Positions 1 through 5,707 of a stretch of 8,158 nt of DNA are shown here, in pieces (the first letter of the stretch is position 1; each line of letters opens with the position of its first letter). A program made the position numbers and the translations under genes. The stretch covers positions 1 through 8,158 of the forward strand of contig JAFQNM010000035.1 of NCBI GenBank assembly GCA_017395885.1, read 5' to 3'. This DNA is from Clostridia bacterium. Lineage in GTDB: Bacteria > Bacillota > Clostridia > Oscillospirales > CAG-272. The notes beneath the pieces are model-generated. The model was given only the letters and a program-made list of their open reading frames with translations. It did not search any database and was not told the DNA's origin.

Positions 1-118
1 GAGATACTCCCTTTATGCTGATCCTTCCCAGCGCATATCCAACAAACAGGATGGAAAACACGCAGAACATAAGAAACGTTATACCTGTTACCGATATAAC
101 TCCGCCAAAAAGTTCCAT
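1..118 (-). CDS. N-terminus of an AspT/YidE/YbjL-like membrane transporter (partial, runs off the window)
   Basis: Only the first 39 codons lie in the window; the gene continues beyond position 1. The peptide starts MELFGGVISVTGITF and has a single hydrophobic segment at about residues 7-28. It then turns into GYALGRISIKGVS at residues 27-39. From memory, that first helix followed by a G-x-x-x-GRI-x-x-KGVS sequence is typical of the N-terminus of the AspT/YidE/YbjL antiporter family, which includes the aspartate:alanine exchanger and the Corynebacterium succinate exporter SucE. A GGAGG ribosome site (124-128) sits 5 bases before the ATG and overlaps the end of the fumarate reductase flavoprotein gene, 10 bases upstream, so the two are probably co-transcribed. 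A role in C4-dicarboxylate or succinate export is inferred from the neighbour, not from the sequence. With so little protein visible, another membrane protein family remains possible. Confidence 0.6.
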   Translation of the reverse strand, partial: MELFGGVISVTGITFLMFCVFSILFVGYALGRISIKGVS

Positions 119-128
119 TTTTGCCTCC

Positions 129-1730
129 TTAGTTTACCTTTCTCCTATAATCGGGAAGAAGCTTAGGAGACTTCTGCTCTGTTACTATGCCTGCATCACT
201 GATCTCTTTTTCAAAGGCGGCCACATGGGATAGGCTGAGCTTGCCTACGCTTGTGCCTCTTGCAGCCTTTGCTGCATTGATTCCGGCATTTCGGCCGAAC
301 ACGATAATATCGAGAAGAGAGTTGCCCATAAGTCTGTTCTTGCCATGGATTCCGCCAACTGCCTCTCCTGCAACAAACAGATTCTCAACGTTGGGAGTCA
401 TACCGTTAACGTCTATATCAAGGCCGCCGTTCTGATAATGAAGTGTGGGATACACAAGAATAGGCTCTTTTCTTATATCTATTCCGTATTTCTCAAACAT
501 TCTCATCATTGCGGGGATCCTCTTTTCAATGGTTCCCTCGCCGCCGATCTCCTCTATCATGGGAGTATCAAGCCAAACCGCCTTACCGCCTGTTGTTTCA
601 AGGCCCATATCTCTGTCTGAGCACTCTCGGATGATGGATGCCGCCGTTACGTCTCTTGTTTCAAGGGGATGCATAAATACCTCACCCTTGGAGTTTACAA
701 GCTTTGCTCCCAGAGAGCGCACCTTCTCTGTTACGAGAGCACCGAATATCTGCTCGGGATGTGCCGCTCCCGTAGGATGATACTGCAGGGTCTCCGCATA
801 CAGGAGCGCCGCTCCTGCACGGTAGCCCAGCACAAGTCCGTCTGCAGTTGCGCCGTAGTGATTGGATGTGGGAAAGCCCTGATAATGCATTCTTCCCGCT
901 CCGCCCGTTGCTATAATTACGGTCTTTGCCTTTACAAGAAGAAGCTCCTCTGTTTCCATATTCATAAGAACTGCTCCTGCGGCACGGCCGTTTTCATCAA
1001 GAACGAGCTCAATTGCTGCTGTGAAATCAACTACGGGGATCTCTCGGTTCAGAACCTCATCCCTAAGTGTTCTCATTATCTCCGCTCCGGAGTAGTCCTT
1101 TGCCGCATGCATACGCTTTCGGCTGGTTCCTCCGCCGTGGGTGGTGACCATTGTTCCGTCTGCTTCCTTATCAAACTCAACACCAAGGTCTGAAAGCCAC
1201 TTTATTGCATCAGGCGCATCGCACACAAGCTTTGCAAGAAGCTCTCTCTTTGCGGCAAAATGTCCGCCGCCGAATGCATCCACAAAATGGATGGCGGGAG
1301 AATCGTTAGGCTTATCTGCCGCCTGGATTCCGCCCTCTGCCATCATTGTATTGGCATCACCCATTCTCAGCTTTGTTACTACCATTACGGATGCTCCGCT
1401 GCAATCTGCCTCTATTGCCGCAGCACAGCCTGCTCCGCCTCCTCCGATAACAAGCACGTCACACTCGTAATCAGGTGCACAAAGGTCCACGCTTTCTGCG
1501 TTGATGCGGCTATGAGAATGGAGCATCTCACAAAGCTCGTGGGGTACCTTATCTCCCTTATTGGGGCCTATGGCAAGGGTGGAAAACTCCTCCTCCTTAT
1601 AATCGGGATGATACGTTCTGAGAAGGGTCTCCTTTTCCTCCGCTGTCATACGGCGAGGCTCCATTGCTATGTTTTCCCTTCTTTTTGCCGCTACTGCAGC
1701 AAGGGATTCCTGATATTTTTCAGAATACAT
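129..1730 (-). CDS. frdA: Soluble fumarate reductase flavoprotein subunit (TfrA/FrdA-like)
   Basis: This 533-residue FAD protein of the succinate dehydrogenase/fumarate reductase flavoprotein family likely reduces fumarate to succinate in the cytoplasm. The dinucleotide motif GGGGAG is at 96-101, the flavin-contacting AEGG at 131-134 and the C-terminal GEA at 455-457. Residues matching the dicarboxylate site are present: HPTG (318-321), E335 and R338 in TEKVR, H431 in LHYQNGG, and R466 in NRLMGNSL. The position of the histidine that binds FAD covalently in E. coli FrdA (SHTVAAEGG) is N127 here, so FAD should be non-covalent. There is an unusual hydrophilic extension of about 88 residues before the Rossmann fold (with YHPDYKEE at 40-47). 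The protein ends only about 50 residues after the FGR motif, so the usual C-terminal helical domain is reduced. A GGAGG site (1739-1743) precedes the ATG, 18 bases after the iron-sulfur subunit. No membrane-anchor genes are seen. Another enoate substrate is possible. Confidence 0.9.
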   Translation of the reverse strand: MYSEKYQESLAAVAAKRRENIAMEPRRMTAEEKETLLRTYHPDYKEEEFSTLAIGPNKGDKVPHELCEMLHSHSRINAESVDLCAPDYECDVLVIGGGGAGCAAAIEADCSGASVMVVTKLRMGDANTMMAEGGIQAADKPNDSPAIHFVDAFGGGHFAAKRELLAKLVCDAPDAIKWLSDLGVEFDKEADGTMVTTHGGGTSRKRMHAAKDYSGAEIMRTLRDEVLNREIPVVDFTAAIELVLDENGRAAGAVLMNMETEELLLVKAKTVIIATGGAGRMHYQGFPTSNHYGATADGLVLGYRAGAALLYAETLQYHPTGAAHPEQIFGALVTEKVRSLGAKLVNSKGEVFMHPLETRDVTAASIIRECSDRDMGLETTGGKAVWLDTPMIEEIGGEGTIEKRIPAMMRMFEKYGIDIRKEPILVYPTLHYQNGGLDIDVNGMTPNVENLFVAGEAVGGIHGKNRLMGNSLLDIIVFGRNAGINAAKAARGTSVGKLSLSHVAAFEKEISDAGIVTEQKSPKLLPDYRRKVN

Positions 1731-1748
1731 CTCTCTTGCCTCCTTGCC

Positions 1749-2453
1749 TTACTTTTCTATGTCTCTTGTGTTATAGAGCTCTTTGAGCTCCTCTACAGGC
1801 TTCTCCATAAGAGCCTCAATAAGCTCGTTGAAGCTTCCCTCGTTTACCTCTCGCACTCTTTCCTCAAGATGGCCGCAGCCGGGTGCAAGGTACTTGCCGT
1901 TTATTCTTCTTGCAAGCATCGCTACCTGAGGATGGGAAATGCCTGCAGGACAGCGGGATGAGCACACTCCGCACATTACGCAGTCAAAGGACTCCTCTGC
2001 ACAGGAGGCAAAATCGCCCCTCTGGGCATATGCGATATACTGCATTACATTCAGCTCCTGTGTGCACGCCTTTGTGCAGGCATTACAGCCTACGCAGGCG
2101 TATATCTCGGGATAAAGCTGCATCATCACCTGCTCGTTGACAGGGATCTCATTTATATCATATACCTGCTTTATGAGGGGGAAGAAAGGAAGCGTTGCTA
2201 TATACATTCCCTCCTCTACCGTGGTCTGACAGGCGAGGCAGGCATGGAGCTCTCTTTCTCCCTTTATGCGGTATATCGTTGCACAGGCTCCGCAAAAGCC
2301 GTTTCTGCAGCCGCATCCTCTAACAAGCTGATAGCCGGCATATTCCATTGCTGTCATTATGGTCAGATTCTCGGGTACTGCATATTTCTTACCGAAAAGA
2401 AAAATATTTACCGTTTTTTCCATTTTTCCATTGCCTTTCTTATCAGTATTCAT
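1749..2453 (-). CDS. frdB: Fumarate reductase iron-sulfur subunit (FrdB/TfrB-like, without CCG domain)
   Basis: This 234-residue electron-transfer partner of the flavoprotein encoded just downstream has an N-terminal plant-type [2Fe-2S] domain. Its cysteines are C47, C49, C54 and C57 (GCGCRNGFCGAC) plus C72 and C75. Two ferredoxin motifs follow: C120-x2-C123-x2-C126-x3-C130 and C158-x2-C161-x2-C164-x3-C168-Pro. Both are four-cysteine motifs, so two [4Fe-4S] clusters are expected instead of the [4Fe-4S] plus [3Fe-4S] of membrane-bound FrdB. Methanogen TfrB carries an HdrB-like CCG domain at its C-terminus. This protein has only a charged helical tail there, and a separate HdrB is encoded upstream. 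Three starts are possible: 2480, 2453 and 2423. I chose the ATG at 2453, which overlaps the flxA stop by 11 bases, as at the hdrB/hdrC junction. The ATG at 2423, just before the conserved fold, is equally defensible because neither has a strong ribosome site. Confidence 0.88.
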   Translation of the reverse strand: MNTDKKGNGKMEKTVNIFLFGKKYAVPENLTIMTAMEYAGYQLVRGCGCRNGFCGACATIYRIKGERELHACLACQTTVEEGMYIATLPFFPLIKQVYDINEIPVNEQVMMQLYPEIYACVGCNACTKACTQELNVMQYIAYAQRGDFASCAEESFDCVMCGVCSSRCPAGISHPQVAMLARRINGKYLAPGCGHLEERVREVNEGSFNELIEALMEKPVEELKELYNTRDIEK

Positions 2454-3276
2454 CGGGCAGGCTTTCCAGCTCATCGGCACGGAAAACAGGGCCGTCCTTA
2501 CATACGTATTTGGAGCCTACGTTGCATCGGCCGCATTTGCCGATTCCACACTTCATACGAAGCTCAAGGGTGGTATACACCTGCTGCTTCTCAAACCCCA
2601 TCGAGCAAAGTCCGTCAAGGGTAAACTTTATCATTATGGGCGGGCCGCAAAGCACTGCTATTCTGTTTGTATCGAAGCCAAGCTCCTTTACGTAGTTGGG
2701 AACAAATCCAACGTGTCCGCTCCAGCCCTCCTCGGCGTTGTCCACCGTCAGGTGAACGTCCACGTCCACGTCCCTTGTCCACTCCTCGATTATTTCTTTA
2801 TAATCAAGCAGATCTGCACTGCTTCTTGAGCCATACACTATATCTATTTTGCCGTATCTGTGACGGTAATGACGGCAATAGTTTATTACAGAGCGAAGAG
2901 GAGCAAGTCCCACACCGCCCGCAATGAAAAGCATATTATGCCCTGCAAACTCGCTATCTACGGGAAATGGCTTTCCGTAGGGGCCTCTTATTGTTATCTG
3001 CTGGCCCACCTCTGCAGAATGGAGCCAATCTGTTACGCAGCCGCACTTCTTTATGGAAAACTCCATATACTCCTCATTTGTGGGTGAAGAGGTTATTGAA
3101 AACATTGCCTCTCCCACTCCGGGAACGGAAAGCATTGCACACTGGCCCGGCTTATGGTCAAAGGCCTTTTTACCCTCTGGGGTGACCACACGGAAGGTCT
3201 TGATATCGGGGGTATCTATTCTGACATCGGTTATTACGCCAAGCTTGGGGATCAGAGTTTCTTCATAATTAGTCAT
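2443..3276 (-). CDS. flxA: FAD/NAD(P)H-binding oxidoreductase subunit FlxA (sulfhydrogenase gamma/PyrK-like)
   Basis: This 277-residue protein is the likely NADH entry point of the complex. It is built like ferredoxin-NADP reductases of the PyrK/sulfhydrogenase-gamma type. An FAD-binding beta barrel comes first, with MFSITSSP at 58-65 in place of the usual RxYS motif. A nucleotide-binding domain follows, with IAGGVGLAPLRS at 118-129 and CGPPIM at 210-215. The C-terminal [2Fe-2S] motif is C243-x4-C248-x2-C251-x7-C259. In Desulfovibrio, FlxA oxidises NADH for FlxABCD-HdrABC; that role is carried over here by family and gene order. The start is the ATG at 3276, with a GGAGG site 8 bases before it and an 8-base overlap with the flxB stop. 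A longer reading frame from 3291 would begin with TTG and place the ribosome site inside the coding region. Preference for NADH over NADPH cannot be read from the sequence. Confidence 0.9.
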   Translation of the reverse strand: MTNYEETLIPKLGVITDVRIDTPDIKTFRVVTPEGKKAFDHKPGQCAMLSVPGVGEAMFSITSSPTNEEYMEFSIKKCGCVTDWLHSAEVGQQITIRGPYGKPFPVDSEFAGHNMLFIAGGVGLAPLRSVINYCRHYRHRYGKIDIVYGSRSSADLLDYKEIIEEWTRDVDVDVHLTVDNAEEGWSGHVGFVPNYVKELGFDTNRIAVLCGPPIMIKFTLDGLCSMGFEKQQVYTTLELRMKCGIGKCGRCNVGSKYVCKDGPVFRADELESLPDEY

Positions 3277-4297
3277 TCTTTTTTCCTCCAAGCTTTTTCA
3301 TTACTTTTACTATATTCATGGAAACAGGGCAGCTCTTCAAGCATCGGCCGCAGCCAACGCAGCTATAGAGCCCATCATTGTTCTCAGGATAGTATACCAG
3401 CTTATGCATAAATCGCTGACGGAAGCGCTCCTTCTGGGTCAGACGGTTATTTCCGTGAGCCATTTTGGTAAATTCGGAATACATACAGGAATCCCAGCAG
3501 CGGTATCTGACGACGCCGTTCCCGGATTTGAAATCCTTTATATCATAGCACTGGCAGGTGGGGCAAACAAAGGTACAGGTGCCGCAACCAAGACAGGCCT
3601 CTGAAAGCTCTGCCCATTCGGCACGGTTGAAAAGATCTTCAGTTTTTCCGCCGCCGAAGCCATCTGTTGTCAGGTCACTGAGAGGAAGCCTCTCCATTAT
3701 TACGGCGATTTTCTCCTTTTCTCTATCGACCGCATCGCAGGAGCACTCCTCTGTCAGCTCCCCTATGATATCAAGAAAGGCGCTGCCCTTTTCTGTATTA
3801 GCAGAAAAGACTATATCATCACCCGCGATCCAGGCAGAAACGTCTCCACCCGGCTCCCCTGCATCTATGCCGAAGGTCTTACAAAAGCAGGTCTCAGAGG
3901 GTCTGCTGCAGGCAAGGGTCACCACCGTTGCGTTCTCACGCCTTGAAGCATAATAGCTATCTCTCGGCTCGGTGAGAAAAACCCTATCCAGCACTTCAAA
4001 GCTTTTTGCATCGCAGGCGCGGACACCGAAAACGGCAAAGGGGCCCTTATCCTCACGGACATCGGTGATCTCAATATTCTTGCCCTCTGTTTTGAATCTG
4101 ACAAGATCCTCGCTTTGAGGGAAGAAAAGGTCCTTGGGGCTCTTAACAGTATTGAGGCCCTCGAAAAGCTCGTCTCCCTCGCTCCATTTTTTATATTCTG
4201 CCTTTTCGTCTCCTGTTTTTGCAGGTATATAGAGGGGCATTTTTTCTGCAACACGGGCAAATATCTTATGTATATCCTTATAAAGACATTTACGCAT
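3269..4297 (-). CDS. flxB: Iron-sulfur electron-transfer subunit FlxB (sulfhydrogenase beta-like)
   Basis: This 342-residue soluble protein resembles the sulfhydrogenase beta subunit/FlxB family and should relay electrons between the flavin subunit FlxA and the rest of the Flx-Hdr complex. Family signs are VKSPKDLFFPQSE at 51-63 and GVRACDAKSFEVLD at 91-104. Two ferredoxin motifs follow: C235-x2-C238-x2-C241-x3-C245-Pro, extended by C248 and C250 as CPTCQC, and C313-x2-C316-x2-C319-x3-C323-Pro near the C-terminus. No signal peptide or membrane segment is seen. The start is the ATG at 4297 (MRKCLYKDIHKIF). It has an AAGGAGGG site 6 bases before it and an 8-base overlap with the flxC stop. A longer frame from an ATG at 4411 would overlap flxC by about 120 bases with non-conserved sequence, and is rejected. 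The family assignment is firm; the exact position in the electron path is inferred. Confidence 0.87.
   Translation of the reverse strand: MRKCLYKDIHKIFARVAEKMPLYIPAKTGDEKAEYKKWSEGDELFEGLNTVKSPKDLFFPQSEDLVRFKTEGKNIEITDVREDKGPFAVFGVRACDAKSFEVLDRVFLTEPRDSYYASRRENATVVTLACSRPSETCFCKTFGIDAGEPGGDVSAWIAGDDIVFSANTEKGSAFLDIIGELTEECSCDAVDREKEKIAVIMERLPLSDLTTDGFGGGKTEDLFNRAEWAELSEACLGCGTCTFVCPTCQCYDIKDFKSGNGVVRYRCWDSCMYSEFTKMAHGNNRLTQKERFRQRFMHKLVYYPENNDGLYSCVGCGRCLKSCPVSMNIVKVMKKLGGKKND
3285..3289 (-). promoter_or_regulatory. Ribosome binding site deciding the flxA start
   Basis: GGAGG on the minus strand lies 8 bases before the ATG at 3276. It falls inside the reading frame that extends back to a TTG at 3291, so it supports the shorter protein. 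It also lies within the last codons of flxB. Confidence 0.8.
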
Positions 4298-5285
4298 CGG
4301 TATCCCTCCTTCGGATAAGGTCTCCCGGCTCGCCGTCCTCTGCGGTATAATCGGTGAGAGGAGACACGCCGCCCACAGCTTCTCCTGCCTGATACTCTCC
4401 GTAGCACTCATTCATATCCTTTATGAGCTTACGGTTAAGAAGGTGGAGGGGAATATTCTGAGGACAGACTCTTGAGCACTCTCCGCAGTCGGTGCATCTG
4501 CCCGCCACGTGAAATGCTCTGATTATATGGAACATTTTTTCCTCGAACTCATTTACGGGAGCCTTTGACTCCACGCCTGATGCAGGGTTATTGAACACAC
4601 AAACCTCGCAGGTGCAGGCAGGGCACGCATCTCGGCAGGCATTGCATCTGATGCAACGGGAAAGCTCTCTCTGCCAGAAGGCAAAGCGTTCATCGGGAGA
4701 CATTCTTTCGATCCGCTCTACCTCATCAAATCTATGAGAATCCAGGACCTCTCCCTCATCACCCAGAAGCTCATCATATGCTACGTGCTTCTTTGATTTA
4801 CAATTCACACAACGCTCACTCATAACGTCTGCAAGGCAGAGCTCTGCAGGCTCATCTGAGTAAAGCGTTTCAACTCTCAGACATTCATCTCCCGAGACCC
4901 CTGTTATTCCCTCTCCCACGGCATTTCTGATCTTTGTTATATCTGCCATTCCGTTGCAGGGAATTCCCACAATATACACCTTTTCACGGTCTACTCTGTG
5001 CTCTGTAAAAAGCTGATTAATGGAATACGTATCGCAGGGCTTAAGAAACACAAGCATCCTGCCCTCTACAGCTCTGATTTTTGAAACAAGATATTTGGAA
5101 AGATTGGCCCCGCAAAAGCAGTTATAAACAAGCCCATTCTCTATTTCATCTGCATCGGTGAAAAGCGCAGGAGTGACGTCATAATCAAACTCGCCCCTTC
5201 TCCAGCCGAGAACTGCGCTTACCTTTCCCTGAGAAAGGAGGTCTTTTGCTTTTTCAGCAAGGTGCTTTTCTGTTATTTTTTGCAT
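4290..5285 (-). CDS. flxC: Iron-sulfur electron-transfer subunit FlxC (F420-hydrogenase-beta-like N-terminus plus 2x[4Fe-4S])
   Basis: This 331-residue cytoplasmic protein sits between MvhD/FlxD and FlxB in the operon. The N-terminal half resembles the FrhB-like part of Flx and methylviologen-reducing proteins, with GRMLVFLKPCD at 75-85, VGIPCNG at 106-112 and a C159-x2-C162 pair. The C-terminal half has ferredoxin motifs C211-x2-C214-x2-C217-x3-C221-Pro, extended by C224, C226 and C229, and C264-x2-C267-x2-C270-x3-C274-Pro. The last 30 residues (from about 301) are polar and probably a flexible tail. The ATG at 5285 overlaps the mvhD stop by 13 bases and has a GGAGG site (5293-5297) 7 bases upstream. 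By family it should pass electrons from FlxA/FlxB toward MvhD and HdrA. The names FlxB and FlxC follow gene order and are less certain than the family. Confidence 0.83.
   Translation of the reverse strand: MQKITEKHLAEKAKDLLSQGKVSAVLGWRRGEFDYDVTPALFTDADEIENGLVYNCFCGANLSKYLVSKIRAVEGRMLVFLKPCDTYSINQLFTEHRVDREKVYIVGIPCNGMADITKIRNAVGEGITGVSGDECLRVETLYSDEPAELCLADVMSERCVNCKSKKHVAYDELLGDEGEVLDSHRFDEVERIERMSPDERFAFWQRELSRCIRCNACRDACPACTCEVCVFNNPASGVESKAPVNEFEEKMFHIIRAFHVAGRCTDCGECSRVCPQNIPLHLLNRKLIKDMNECYGEYQAGEAVGGVSPLTDYTAEDGEPGDLIRRRDTDA
4304..4311 (-). promoter_or_regulatory. Ribosome binding site deciding the flxB start
   Basis: AAGGAGGG on the minus strand lies 6 bases before the ATG at 4297, within the end of flxC. 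It rules against the much longer frame from the ATG at 4411, which would overlap flxC by about 120 bases. Confidence 0.8.
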
Positions 5286-5707
5286 CTCAGATCCTCCAGT
5301 CTTTTATTCTCGCCGAGTGCGGCCACCTTTTGAACAAAATCTCTCATTGTTGCCGCAAACTTTGCTCCCTCTGCTGCCGACACCCATTCAAGTCTTGTTC
5401 TCTCTCTTTCGATCCCCAGATAGTCCAGCATTGAGAAAAGCATTGCCATTCTGCGACGGGTATAGTAGTTTCCGGAGGTATAGTGGCAATCTCCTGGATG
5501 GCATCCGCAAATAATAACTCCGTCTGCTCCACGCTGAAAGGCCTTCAGCACAAAGGTGGGATTTACTCTGCAGGAGCAGGGCACACGGATGATCTTTACC
5601 TCTGCAGGATAGTCTGCTCGGTTATTACCGGCAAGGTCGGCTCCGGCATAGGAGCACCAGTTACAGCAAAACGCCACGATCAGAGGCTTATATTCGTTTA
5701 CTTGCAT
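5273..5707 (-). CDS. mvhD: Electron-transfer subunit MvhD/FlxD (methyl-viologen-reducing hydrogenase delta family)
   Basis: This 144-residue [2Fe-2S] protein of the MvhD family links an electron-input module to HdrA. Here the input is the Flx subunits, as in FlxD, since no hydrogenase large subunit is present. Family landmarks are FCCNWCSYAGADLAG at 13-27, VPCSCRVNPTFVLKAF at 42-57 and CGCHPGDCHYTSGNY at 67-81. Cluster ligand candidates are C14, C15, C18, C44, C69 and C74. C46 and C67 are additional; as I recall it, the family consensus at C46 is often glycine (PCSGR). The ATG at 5707 overlaps the hdrA stop by 10 bases, with a GGAGG site (5718-5722) 10 bases before it. In many genomes this domain is fused to HdrA; here it is a separate gene directly after it, which supports a direct HdrA-MvhD contact. 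Confidence 0.92.
   Translation of the reverse strand: MQVNEYKPLIVAFCCNWCSYAGADLAGNNRADYPAEVKIIRVPCSCRVNPTFVLKAFQRGADGVIICGCHPGDCHYTSGNYYTRRRMAMLFSMLDYLGIERERTRLEWVSAAEGAKFAATMRDFVQKVAALGENKRLEDLRCKK

Noticed and set aside
119..128. Possible terminator between frdA and the transporter gene
   Set aside because: The gap is only 10 bases, contains the transporter ribosome site and has no room for a hairpin.
1260..1961. A 233-codon plus-strand open frame spanning the frdA/frdB junction
   Set aside because: It is antisense to two well-supported genes and shows no family motif.
129..2453. A membrane-bound quinol:fumarate reductase
   Set aside because: No FrdC/FrdD or SdhC-like anchor is encoded next to the pair, and neither subunit has a membrane segment. 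The iron-sulfur subunit also has two four-cysteine motifs instead of the [3Fe-4S] pattern.
3919..4407. A second minus-strand frame of 162 codons overlapping flxB and flxC
   Set aside because: It is out of frame with both, and Arg-rich with no motif. The other two frames carry conserved iron-sulfur proteins over the same bases.
4298..4411. Upstream extension of flxB to the ATG at 4411
   Set aside because: It would overlap flxC by about 120 bases with non-conserved sequence, whereas the ATG at 4297 has a strong ribosome site and an 8-base overlap.
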